Part shown: positions 9,852 through 18,192 of the stretch, one piece after another
How the letters are laid out: each line of letters begins with the position of its first letter
Numbering within the stretch: the first letter of the stretch is position 1
Assembly (NCBI GenBank): GCA_009731375.1
Contig: BJOX01000121.1
Coordinates: 818,767-843,827 of the forward strand
Source: Paulinella micropora
Taxonomy: Eukaryota > Cercozoa > Imbricatea > Euglyphida
Direction of reading: 5' to 3'
DNA length: 25,061 bases
Made by a program: the position numbers and the translations under genes
The notes under the pieces: generated by a model
Seen by the model: only the letters and a program-made list of their open reading frames with translations
What the model was told of the DNA's origin: nothing
Databases searched by the model: none

Positions 9852-11403
9852 ACCGCCAGAGTCGGGGGATGAGTCGGGTAGTTCAATCGATGAAGAGGAT
9901 CAAAAAGAAGGAGATATGGACAACAAACGAGCCCCTCATCCCAGCGACTCACTTGTCAGTGACGATGATGTCGAAGAAGATGAGGGGTCTGGTGAAGACG
10001 AGGAGGAGGATCCGGCACTAGAGATTGACGAAGGCGATAGCCTACCTGCCAGTGAGTTCAAAGATGTCAAAGAATGGAAGGTGGGTGTTGCACCTCCTCG
10101 TGTGCTGCCGGCATTCGAAGGGCAGTCCAGGGCATCACTTTCTGTGCGTTCCCCCGACCTCCTCAGTATGGTGGATATTTTCTTTATGTTCTTACCCACG
10201 CAATTCTGGCAGAATGTCACAAGAAACACCAACAAGTATGCAACCTGGAAACGTAATCTCAACCCCTCAGAGCGTCAGCGGCCTTGGGTACCCGTGACAC
10301 TATCTGACATACTTTTATTTTTGGCGATCCTTATAATGATGGGGGTGATGGGGTTGCCTGCTGAAACAGATTATTGGATTGGCGCTGTGTCAGACTTCTG
10401 GCATTGGCCAGACCTTGCAAGCATCATGGGGTACGTGAGGTATCAGAATATCAAACGTTATTTTCATCTCACTGACCCCCGTCTGGCAGCTCCTCGTGAC
10501 TCCCCTCAGTATGACAAACTTTTCAATGTTCGAGTCTTTATTGAGATTATACAAGAAAATTTTCCTAGGCTGTGGGAATTGGGTCAGTGGGTGTCAATCG
10601 ACGAGGGAATGATCCCTTTTAAAGGGCGTACCTACCTCAGGCAATACTTACCGAAAAAACCCATCAAATGGGGATTCAAACTGTTTGCTCTGTGCTGTTC
10701 AGTAACAGGCTATTTTTATACGCTGCTTTGTTATGAGGGTGAGGGAACGGTGCAGGACGATTCTGGGCACGGAATGACGTATGCAGTTGTTATGAAGCTT
10801 TTAGACCTAGCCGGCATCGACCAAAGCGGCAGGATCATCGCTTTAGATAGGTTTTACACAGGGCTGCAGTTGTTTTTTGACTGTGTCCTAAAGAGGGGCA
10901 TCAACTGCATTGGCACTGTTGTCAAACCCAGGCTGAGGGCGGCAAAGGAGCTACTGGACGAAGTCAAGAAGAATAGTGACCGGGGCACGTCCGCAATGGC
11001 CACTTGGAGTCATAACGGAGTCACTATGCATGCTGTTGCTTGGAAAGACACCCAGGTGGTTTATTTTTTGTCAACTGTGTTGGGGGGTACCATGAGCCAC
11101 GTCGAAAGGTGGCTGCATGGGGGGAGTGGAGCTACGGTTCCAGTGAATTGTTTTGAAATTTGCAAGACATACACTCAGCACATGGGCGGCGTTGATACAG
11201 GCGATCAGTTACGACTTCGTTACGGAGTTGAGAAGGCGGTAAGATTCAACAAGCCTTGGTTCAAGTTATTTGCGGGTTTGTTAGATGTTGCGGTTACAAA
11301 CACAACTATCATCTACAAACAGTTTCATGAAGAAAAGACACGCAAAGACATGCTCAAGGAACTTATTGAGGGTTTGGTGTCTTATGGCTTTTGGAGGTTC
11401 TAG
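9852..11403 (+). CDS. piggyBac transposase, catalytic core exon (DDE_Tnp_1_7)
   Basis: This enzyme excises and reinserts the element at TTAA sites. The exon begins after a TTTTCCAACAG acceptor; the ATG at 9802 lies in the predicted intron. It opens with an acidic linker. The core then shows all three catalytic aspartates: SIDEGMIPFKGR (codon at 10600), ALDRFYTG (10846) and GGVDTGDQ (11194). Numbered from 9802 these are residues 267, 349 and 465, close to the spacing of the founding piggyBac enzyme. The core is about 510 residues with no internal stop. The frame ends early at 11403, and the expected C-terminal cysteine-rich domain follows in other frames. The intact core with broken ends suggests recent decay, or indels in the consensus. 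Confidence 0.9.
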
Positions 11404-11663
11404 GAGCGCAGCGAGGGGCAAGCGTGTGATATGCCCTGGCCATTTGGTAAGTCTTACAAACGAGGCGAGTGATGGTAAGCGCGGCGCGGGTAAGCGGAAC
11501 TCGGTTTGTTGTGCGGTGTGTGCTAGTAATGGAATCCGCAAGCGTACCAGTGCTTATTGCAGCGATTGTCGCTATTTTTTTTTGCCAAACTGGAGAATGT
11601 TTTCCGTGGCACACAGTCAATCATTTCGTTCCATCTGGGAAATGTAAGAGGCAGCCGTTGTAA
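11390..11663 (+). pseudogene. piggyBac C-terminal cysteine-rich domain, out of frame with the core
   Basis: After the core stops, the next frame reads GKRVICPGHL and then CCAVCASNGIRKRTSAYCSDC. At a run of nine T (11575-11583) the signal moves again, reading CQTGECFPWH to the stop at 11663. Together these give the C-x2-C ... C-x2-C ... C-x4-C-F-x-x-H spacing of the zinc-binding domain that piggyBac transposases use to bind their ends. Two single-base shifts (near 11395 and in the T run) separate it from the core. Confidence 0.75.
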
Positions 11664-11802
11664 CAGTGATTGTCAAGGTTTTATTAGTTATTAAAGAACG
11701 GTTTTTTTACACAATTAGCTTCCACCGGGTTTAATTCAATTGAATTTAATAATATAACTGTCAAAACCACAAATAGTGATTAAAAAACTTGAAATTGGGT
11801 CG

Positions 11803-11859
11803 GATCCCCAAACGTGGCTTTAGATCCCCAAACTTGAAAAGTAGCAAACCGGTTAAGTG
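11803..11859 (+). repeat. Right subterminal repeats and TIR of the piggyBac element
   Basis: Two units of GATCCCCAAA (11803 and 11823) precede the terminal repeat AAACCGGTTAAGTG. Unlike the TIR, these units run in the same direction as those at the left end. Confidence 0.75.
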
Positions 11860-11863
11860 TTAA

Positions 11864-12838
11864 TAGTAACTGTGTTTTCAAACTTCGCGTGCCTGGACAT
11901 AAATAAATTTTAATTTATTGAAGTCAACATTAATTTTATTTGCTGAAATATTAATATTAATATGATCAACTTAAAATCAAAATTTTTGTTTTGGAATAGT
12001 TCTAGCCATGAGTTTGACAGTTTAGCCACCAAATCACAGATTTTAATCAGGCATCGCCTCCAGTGACGTAGAAGGGACTCCGTACCGTGCTCTTCAAGCC
12101 AAGGATAACAGACAGACCGGAACATAGAGTAATGCCATTATATATCGGGTGGGCCTGCATAATTTATTTTTCATCCTGTCGCAACCTGATTCCTGAAAGC
12201 AGCTCAGTTGTATTTGCAGGACAAAAACAACAAAGACTGAGGCTCATGGCACTCCATTATTTTTTCATAGAAAAATCAGGCTAAAAAACTTATCGTAGAT
12301 TTCACGTGGAAAAAGGGAAGTGGGAGGTGTCCTTCAAAGCAAAAATTAAGAAAAACTTACTCAAAATTTTGAGAAATTTTACGACACGCTTCAAGTTTTG
12401 GCGACTTTTCAAGTTCCAGCACTTTTAGCGTTTTATTCATAACTGCTCCGTTCAATCGAGAGAATTTGTTTGAAATTTGTTCTGAAAAAGTAATACCATA
12501 TGGTATCAATTGTTACCATATGGTATCACCATGCACATAGACATTGATATCCTGAGATATCCTGAGACTTCTCAAGATTTTCTCACGATATCGAAATGCT
12601 GTTGGTAAATTTTTAAAGACTAACTAAAAAAAAAAATTTCCAAGTGAAAAGAAATTGATAAACAGGACCTTCCTATGTTTATCAAAGGTTTTTGACAGAT
12701 GTTCAATGGTGGGAACAGTAATGCCCCTGGCTGCAACATTTGAGTCTGATGCCAATATGAAATTGTGATCAGTATTCAAGTCTTGATGCATCAAGCCACT
12801 TATCATACAATAAACCAATTTCCACTGTAAAAAAAAAT
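11864..12838. other. AT-rich intergenic region with small palindromes
   Basis: No gene is supported. Near 12491-12527 the palindrome ACCATATGGT occurs twice, about 20 bp apart. GATATCCTGA is tandemly repeated near 12548-12570. The part nearest 12838 may be the 3' UTR of the minus-strand Crinkler-like gene. Confidence 0.5.
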
Positions 12839-14431
12839 CTACCTGTCGAATGAAAATGTCGGATGAATCTCCGCAACCACGATGAAGTCGAGATAAGCAG
12901 AAGTATGATCTGTGTTTGGCCATTGCTTGCCATTCACGTTCTTCCACATGCACAGACGCCCGGTCACGGCTCCCACCCTGAACTCTGCATTCTTACGCAC
13001 GATGAAGTCAAAACGAATCTTTTGGACTGAGCAACCGTTTTGACCCAAGTAAAGAGCGAGCTGATATATGACCTCAAGCAGCACAGAATGGGTCGAAGCA
13101 ACAGTGGCATTCGCAACAGTCATGTAAAGGTCACCGTTGAGTTTGCGGAAAGAAAGAAAATCATACGCCTTCTGACACCAGAGCCCTGGTTTTCCCCACA
13201 AGACTGAACCATCACCAAGCTCCTTGATCTCACTGACCAAAGCATCCACTGACTCGAACGTGATGTACTTGCTGACAGGCGATTCCTCAACTTTGAGCGT
13301 GGTTGAGCGAATTGCAAGGCTGAGTTTGGTCTTGTTCACCTGAGCCTGGCGAAGCTGGTAGTCCACGTCAAACTCGAAAATCCAGCCTTTGAAGGCAGGG
13401 TTCTGGGATTCTTCAGCCTTCGTGTAGCTGTCAAGCAGGAACTTGCGTTGGTCGTCGCACTTACGTGCGAGTTCGGTCATCGCGTGCTTGCTGACGAAAA
13501 AATAGTTCTTTTTGCCACCCAACACCGTGACGCTGCGAAGGTGGTTGACAGCAACCAAGGCCGCATCACCGGCGCCTTCTGTCCAAAATGTGTTGAAGTC
13601 TGCGATTTTCTCATAATGACTTTTGAAGTCTTTCTGCCATTTGAAGTATGAGAACTCGAACATCCACCGAGCAGACCCACCAGCAAACTCGTACTTGGAG
13701 AGGAGGAGCTGTTTCTTGTCATCACCAGTAAAGTTGGGGCACTGAAGGTTGGTCTTGATGCTATCAAAGAAGTACACCTGTTGGCAAGCTTGTTCATACT
13801 GCTCAAACGTCCACGAACCAACTGTGAACTCTTCCACCTGAGCCTGTTCGTTCTGTTCCAAAGGGACAACAATCGAAACAGAGGTAACCAGTACATAGGA
13901 GCGCTTGCCCTCACCAGCTACTCGCCATGCCGAACAAGCCCTGCGGATGTTAACACTCTCAGCCATCGTCACTCCGTCAACAACGAGAAAATCACCTTCG
14001 CTGGTTGTGATTTCTGATATCTTCGTGGCGGCGTCCACGGTGATAGTGTCTTGCGTGCCGTTAATAATAACCTTGACAGCACATGTTTTCGAGAAGTGGA
14101 ACCAGACCACCGTCGTCTTCTGCTTCTTGGCCTTCCACAATGCCCATGCCCACGCCTCCGTCGACTTGCCTGTTCCAGGGGGCCCGTCCACACAGAGGTT
14201 ACAATTCTTGATTGTGGCTGTCTCCAAGGCGTTCCACAGGTCCACCGTCTCTTGCCGCACAAAGAGAAGACGGTCAGAGTCATGCGAAGAAAGTCCAGCG
14301 AGTTTCATGTGGCGTACTTTGACATAGTCACCCTTTCTAACGAGTGCTTGTTGATCGAGGTCACACGAGGAAGGCTTAACCCGTTTACGGGGTGGGCCTG
14401 CGAACATGAAAGATACATAAACTGGATCCAA
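12839..14431 (-). CDS. Crinkler/RHS-like P-loop NTPase protein (main exon)
   Basis: A 530-codon minus-strand frame. Near residue 57 it has FVRQETVDLWNAL, then the Walker A motif GPPGTGKST at 83-91. A Walker B-like FLVVDG follows near 148, then a SYVLVTSVS strand near 178, WTFEQYEQAC near 207 and AGGSARWMF in the middle. This order is typical of the AAA-like ATPase module shared by Crinkler effectors of oomycetes and fungi, trypanosome retrotransposon-hot-spot proteins and relatives in algae. The last 200 residues are unrecognised and may hold an effector or nuclease-like domain. The start is uncertain: a TTCGCAG acceptor precedes residue 11, so the true exon may begin at about 14399 and join the upstream coiled-coil exon. 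Function in this organism is unknown. Confidence 0.7.
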   Translation of the reverse strand: MDPVYVSFMFAGPPRKRVKPSSCDLDQQALVRKGDYVKVRHMKLAGLSSHDSDRLLFVRQETVDLWNALETATIKNCNLCVDGPPGTGKSTEAWAWALWKAKKQKTTVVWFHFSKTCAVKVIINGTQDTITVDAATKISEITTSEGDFLVVDGVTMAESVNIRRACSAWRVAGEGKRSYVLVTSVSIVVPLEQNEQAQVEEFTVGSWTFEQYEQACQQVYFFDSIKTNLQCPNFTGDDKKQLLLSKYEFAGGSARWMFEFSYFKWQKDFKSHYEKIADFNTFWTEGAGDAALVAVNHLRSVTVLGGKKNYFFVSKHAMTELARKCDDQRKFLLDSYTKAEESQNPAFKGWIFEFDVDYQLRQAQVNKTKLSLAIRSTTLKVEESPVSKYITFESVDALVSEIKELGDGSVLWGKPGLWCQKAYDFLSFRKLNGDLYMTVANATVASTHSVLLEVIYQLALYLGQNGCSVQKIRFDFIVRKNAEFRVGAVTGRLCMWKNVNGKQWPNTDHTSAYLDFIVVAEIHPTFSFDR

Positions 14432-14437
14432 ACCTCG

Positions 14438-14484
14438 TCACGCGTGTGTGTGTGTGTTTGTGTCTGTTTGTGTTTGTTTGTTTG

Positions 14485-14515
<31 letters not shown>

Positions 14516-14590
14516 TTCTGTGTTTCTGTGTGTGTGAGTGTGTCTGTGTGTCTGTGTGAGTGTGTTTGTGTGTTGTGTGTGTGTGTGTCT
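14438..14590. repeat. (TG)n microsatellite in the putative intron
   Basis: TG/TTTG/TCTG units directly upstream (minus sense) of the Crinkler-like exon. Confidence 0.9.
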
Positions 14591-14998
14591 TCCTTCTCAT
14601 TCTTCTTCTTCTTCCTCTTCTTCTTCTTCGTCTTCTTCTTCTTCGTCTTCTTCTTCTTCGTCTTCTTCTCTTCTTCTTCTCTTCTTCCTCTTCTTCTCTT
14701 CTTCTTCTTCTTCTTCTTCTTCTTCTTCTTCTTCTTCTCTTTCTCTTTTCCTTCTCCTCCTCCTCCTTCTTCTTCTTCTTCTTCTTCTTCTTCTTCTTCT
14801 TCTTCTTCTTCTTCTTCATCTTCTTCTTCTTCTTCTTCTTCGTCGTCGTCGTCGTCTTCGTCTTCTTCGTCTTTCGTCTCTTCTTCTTCTTCTTCTTCTT
14901 CTTCTTCTGCTGCTGCTGCTGCTGCTGCTTCGTCTTCTTCTTCTTCTTCTTCTTCTTCTTCTTCGTTCCTGTTCTTGTTCTTCTTCTTTCTTCTTTCA
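14591..14998. repeat. (CTT)n microsatellite with CGT and CTG sub-arrays
   Basis: A plus-strand CTT array of about 400 bp, including a short (CGT)n block near 14842 and a (CTG)n block near 14909. All long frames across it (Ser/Leu/Phe or Glu/Lys/Arg) are artefacts. Confidence 0.95.
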
Positions 14999-15189
14999 GC
15001 TTTCAAGCTCGGTGCTCACTATAGTCACTAGACAGAGATTTTAAAATAGAACCAGGAAATCAAACGAGGATTCTACACACATACACACGGGGAGGGGCGG
15101 AAAGAAACTGTTAACGCATCACGAGCCAAGACACACAAAGAGAACATAGGCATGAGAAAGTAGCATAGACCCGCTTCTAGGGTCAGAAG

Positions 15190-15435
15190 GTTAACAACAA
15201 CCCTTGTCAGAGCAGACACCATTTCTTGAGCGGAGGTCACTCCAGCTTGAGCGGAGCAAACCCCAGCGCGAGCAATCTCTTCATCTTTTGGCACGGCTTT
15301 TTCCAGCTTGGCCTCGGCCTTCTCCAGCTTGGCCTCGGCCTCCTTGAGCTTGGCCTCGGCCTCCTTGAGCTCTGCTTTCGCCTTATCAAGGCTCGCCTGC
15401 ATTTCCTGATCAAGGAGGAGCGCGAGGATCAGCAA
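15190..15435 (-). CDS. Coiled-coil exon, probably the N-terminal part of the Crinkler-like gene
   Basis: A minus-strand frame encoding repeated seven-residue units of the AKLEKAE/AKLKEAE type (about four copies, a 21-bp tandem repeat in DNA). It then reads KDEEIARAG and SAQAGVTSAQEMVSALTR. Such charged coiled coils often precede the P-loop module in Crinkler/RHS-like proteins of protists; that is recollection of family layout rather than a search result. A CTTGATCAG acceptor before EMQASLDK suggests the exon starts near 15405. The 3' limit near 15190 is uncertain, because downstream sequence loses the coiled-coil pattern. It lies on the same strand about 0.8 kb upstream of the ATPase exon, separated by microsatellites. 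Confidence 0.5.
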
Positions 15436-15448
15436 ATTAATTACCCAA

Positions 15449-15862
15449 AGGGAAGAAGAAGAAGAAGAAGAAGAAGAAGAAGAAGAAGAAGAAGAAGAAG
15501 AAGAAGAAGAAGAAGAAGAAGAAGAAGAAGGAGGAGGAGGAGGAGAAGAAGAAGAAGTAGTAGTAGTAGTAGAAGAAGAAGAAGAAGAAGAAGAAGAAGA
15601 AGAAGAAGAAGAAGATTGAAGAAGATTGAAGAAGATTGAAGAAGAAGATTGAAGAAGAAGAAGAAGAAGAATTGAAGAAGAAGAAGAAGGAGGAGGAGAA
15701 GAAGAAGAAAGAGAAGAAGAAGAAGAAGAAGAAGAAGAAGAAGAAGAAGAAGAAGAAGAAGAAGAAGAAGAAGAAGAAGAAGAAGAAGAAGAAGAAGAAG
15801 AAGAAGAAGAAGAAGAAGAAGAAGAAGAAGAAGAAGAGAAGAAAAGAAGAAGAAGAAGAAAA
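15449..15862. repeat. (AAG)n microsatellite with GGA, TAG and ATTGAAG interruptions
   Basis: A plus-strand AAG array of about 410 bp. It is the reverse complement of the CTT array at 14591-14998, so the two form large inverted repeats around the coiled-coil exon. Lys/Glu/Arg and Phe/Leu frames here are artefacts. Confidence 0.95.
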
Positions 15863-15867
15863 CAATT

Positions 15868-16418
15868 GCTGTCCTTCTACAACCATTTGTACAAATGTTT
15901 CGACATGTTAACCAGCTACTACCCACTCATATTCTTGTCCAACTATACTATAGCCACGTCTACTCCCTCCTAAAATATAATATATCTATCTGGGGATCCG
16001 ACACCCCAAACACCATCATCTACCCTCTCATCACCATGCAAAAAAAGATAATACGTCTCATAAGCCTAGCATCACCGAGAGCACCCGCCGCACCCTTATT
16101 TGCTAAACTCAGACTTCTAACTATACCTAATATATATAAATATCGTGTATGTATGGAGACGCATTCACACATCTATCCTACTTTCACAACATTCCTCCCA
16201 CTATAACAACTTCAAACCAATCACTGCCGTACATGGTCAACACAAAACGCTCAAAAAAACAACTCCTATATCGTGAATCAAATAGTGCTTATTATAGCAG
16301 CATTGCAGAGACTGTGTTTAGCAGGCTACCGGAAGCGCTCCAAAGGATCAAGGAAAAAGCTGAGTTCAAGGCCGCACTCCTGGACTATTTGCCCTGCGAA
16401 CAGCAGAATGAATCTTAG
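15868..16418 (+). pseudogene. Non-LTR retrotransposon (LINE) ORF2 C-terminal remnant
   Basis: The first frame (to 16206) reads THILVQLYYSHVYSLLKYNI, then SIWG and MQKKIIRLI. This matches the pattern just after the reverse-transcriptase core of many LINE ORF2 proteins (LYYSLIYPYL...WG......LQK..IR.I). The sequence then continues in another frame from about 16149, with a TVFSRLPEALQ..AEFKAALLDYL ending at 16418, like the usual LINE terminus. One frameshift near 16150-16200 separates them. The 5' part, including the RT catalytic core and endonuclease, is absent; the remnant begins at the (AAG)n array. The LINE clade cannot be assigned from this piece. Confidence 0.65.
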
Positions 16419-16429
16419 CTTGCTTTTTC

Positions 16430-16434
16430 TCTCT

Positions 16435-16470
<36 letters not shown>
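16430..16470. repeat. (CT)n array after the LINE remnant
   Basis: About 18 CT units with one CG interruption, followed by a T run. It may belong to the LINE 3' end. Confidence 0.85.
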
Positions 16471-16474
<4 letters not shown>

Positions 16475-16478
16475 CGAA

Positions 16479-16712
16479 ACCAAACTAATGAAATATTAAC
16501 TGAAGGACACAGTTAACATTACATTCTAGTTTGGAACATCATTTCCAACATCTTTTACTTCTCCTTTCTTTTCTCAACCAAATTAATGAAATATTAACTG
16601 AAGGGCACAGTTAACGTTTCATCCTAGTTTGGATCTTCCCTCTTTCTTTATTAAACCAAATTTTTGAAGTATTAACTGAAGGACACAGTTAACATTTCAT
16701 CTAATTTGGATC
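16479..16712. repeat. Three tandem copies of a palindromic unit
   Basis: Each copy is about 57 bp and reads CCAAACTA...TTAACTG...CAGTTAA...TAGTTTGG, so the two halves can pair. The first two spacers are CT/TTTC-rich, 20-35 bp. Copies start near 16481, 16578 and 16656 and have diverged, most strongly in the third (CCAAATTTTTGAA, CTAATTTGG). Confidence 0.8.
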
Positions 16713-16744
16713 TTCCTCCTTAACTCTCTGACCATATACACATC

Positions 16745-17310
16745 AACGACCCTAGTAGTATAGAGTGCCACTTGGGCACGCTCGTTCAGTGAAGTTTCGT
16801 CGCACAAACCACACTAAGAGCCGATTCTCTCTAAGTTCAAAACAACAATTTCATTCAAATCTCTCTTATTACGAACAATAAGAAATATCAGAAAATCACA
16901 AGCATATTTTTCATTTTCGCACACTCTGGACTACTTTACACAAAAAGAAAAAAGTTGTCCAAGCACTGAACTTTCCCCAGTGTCCCTTTTGCCTCACCTT
17001 TCTATTGCCACTTTTTCAGTGCAGTTTCATCACAGAAACCACACTAAGACTTGGTCACGCAGAAGTAACACTAAAAAAATATCATAAATGGATTACCTAT
17101 GGTAGTATAGGGTCGCACTTTGGCACACTTTTTCAGTGCAGTTTCTCTACAGAAACCACACTAAGAGCCGTTATTTAGTTTTGAGGCTACCTATTCTCTC
17201 TAAGTTCAAAACATCAATTTCATTAAAATCTCTTATTATGAATAGTTGTCCAGTTTCGCAAAATCTGGCAAATGAAAAAGTTGACCACTTTTCCAGTTTG
17301 TCAAAATCTG
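16745..17310. repeat. Diverged direct repeats with CAGTGCAGTTTC/GAAACCACACT hairpins
   Basis: The segment from about 16755 recurs from about 17101 (offset about 346 bp). Both contain GTAGTATAG, then CAGTG.AGTTTC...AAACCACACTAAGAGCCG, then TTCTCTCTAAGTTCAAAACA. A shorter third copy lies near 17010-17060. CCAGTTT..CAAAATCTGGCAA is also repeated at about 17249 and 17290. No coding is evident. It may be the terminal region of the adjacent viral insertion or an unrelated repeat family. Confidence 0.65.
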
Positions 17311-17429
17311 GCAAGAGGGTAAATTGTCCTGAGCCCCTAGGTCTCTGGTGGGGAAGTGTTTTTCCACTAAGCCGTTATTCATTATTTCGTCTATCTATTA
17401 AAAAGCAGACGAAAGAAAAACGGATATCT

Positions 17430-17533
17430 ATTGATATTTGAAAGCCGACCGCTACGCTTGTAGTTTTCAAACATCGTTCAAAAAAAAATTAATTCCATTT
17501 AAGGATAAGGACATAATAAGACATAAAAGGACA
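17430..17533. other. Apparent left edge of the AT-rich viral-type segment
   Basis: Here the sequence changes to densely packed AT-rich genes. A small hairpin CTAC-GCTT-GTAG (17452-17463) is followed by AAACATCG (17469-17476), a motif that recurs in the viral intergenic spaces at 19229 and 24335. No target duplication can be recognised because the other end lies outside the window. Confidence 0.4.
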
Positions 17534-18175
17534 ATGCCAGACTACAAGCAAGGAAAGATTTATGCTCTTCGTTCTCACCAGACCGACCAAATATATATTG
17601 GTTCTACTACAAATCAATTACATAAAAGATTATGTGCTCATAGAAGTTCCTTCAAAATACAAGAATACTACACTACTTCTTTTGAGATTTTAAAATATGA
17701 TGATAACTACATTGAATTAATTGAAATGTTTCCTTGTAACAACAGAATTGAACTTTGTAAGCGAGAAGGAGAACTAATAAGACAAACGGAAAACTGTGTT
17801 AATAAATACATAGCAGGAAGAACAGATAAGGAATTGAATAAAGAAACAGTATACTTTAAACAATACTACGAAAACAATCAAGAAAAAATAAAGGAAAAAG
17901 TACATCAATACAGGAAAAATAATAACGAAGAAATAAATCAAAAGAAAAAACAATACAGAGAAAATAATAAGAGAAAATAAAACAATCTCTGAAACAATGG
18001 AGAGAAAATAATAAAATAAGAAAAAGTGAAATGGACAAGCAATATAGAGAAAATAACAAAGAAAAAATAGCCAAAAGAAAAAATGAAAAAATATGATGCG
18101 TGTGGAAACTTTTATAGTAGAAATAATAAATCAACTCATCAAAATTCAAATAAACATTTTGATAACCTTATCTGA
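17534..18175 (+). CDS. GIY-YIG endonuclease, interrupted by two compensating frameshifts
   Basis: GIY-YIG nucleases cut DNA and are common in giant viruses, virophages and mobile introns. From the ATG at 17534 the product has KIY (residues 8-10), YIG (21-23), Arg32, His36, and ELCKREGELI with the likely catalytic Glu. Start choice: an upstream ATG at 17438 adds 32 residues unlike the family, whose proteins typically begin just before the KIY motif. After the domain come Y-x-N-N-x-E-K-I repeats. The open frame ends at 17980, but the repeat pattern continues in frame 1 (REKIKQSLKQWRENNK) and returns to the original frame near 18083. It ends with YDACGNFYSRNNKSTHQ...KH, a zinc-finger-like tail. 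Both shifts lie in A-rich runs, so indel errors or decay are possible. It converges on the integrase gene with 17 bp between stops. Confidence 0.8.
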
Positions 18176-18192
18176 TTAAATGTATTTTGTCA

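Larger units (their letters stand above)
8996..11863 (+). mobile_element. piggyBac-type DNA transposon with TTAA target duplication
   Basis: TTAA at 8996-8999 and 11860-11863 flank the element, as expected for piggyBac. The terminal repeats CCCTTAACCGGTTT (9000-9013) and the complement of AAACCGGTTAAGTG (11846-11859) match at 13 of 14 positions. An inner TTAA in each repeat (9003-9006 and 11853-11856) gives an alternative boundary. Just inside each end is a pair of ATCCCCAAA-containing units: 9014-9048 spaced 19 bp, and 11803-11836 spaced 20 bp. Between them is a plus-strand transposase gene. The element is structurally complete, but its gene carries frameshifts, so it is probably inactive in this copy unless the breaks are sequencing errors. 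Confidence 0.88.

Noticed and set aside
12825-12842. An 18-nt GT-AG segment just at the end of the Crinkler-like frame, as a tiny intron
   Set aside because: Removing it leads within a few codons to a stop, and the following sequence has no protein-like character; a TAG stop there is simpler.
14305-15006. Acidic/basic frames through the CTT array next to the Crinkler-like exon
   Set aside because: Microsatellite translation; the region is better explained as an intron.
15437-15926. Poly-Phe/Leu and poly-Lys frames
   Set aside because: Translation of the AAG array.
17438-17533. Upstream ATG extension of the GIY-YIG gene
   Set aside because: The extra 32 residues overlap the hairpin/AAACATCG motif and do not resemble family N termini.
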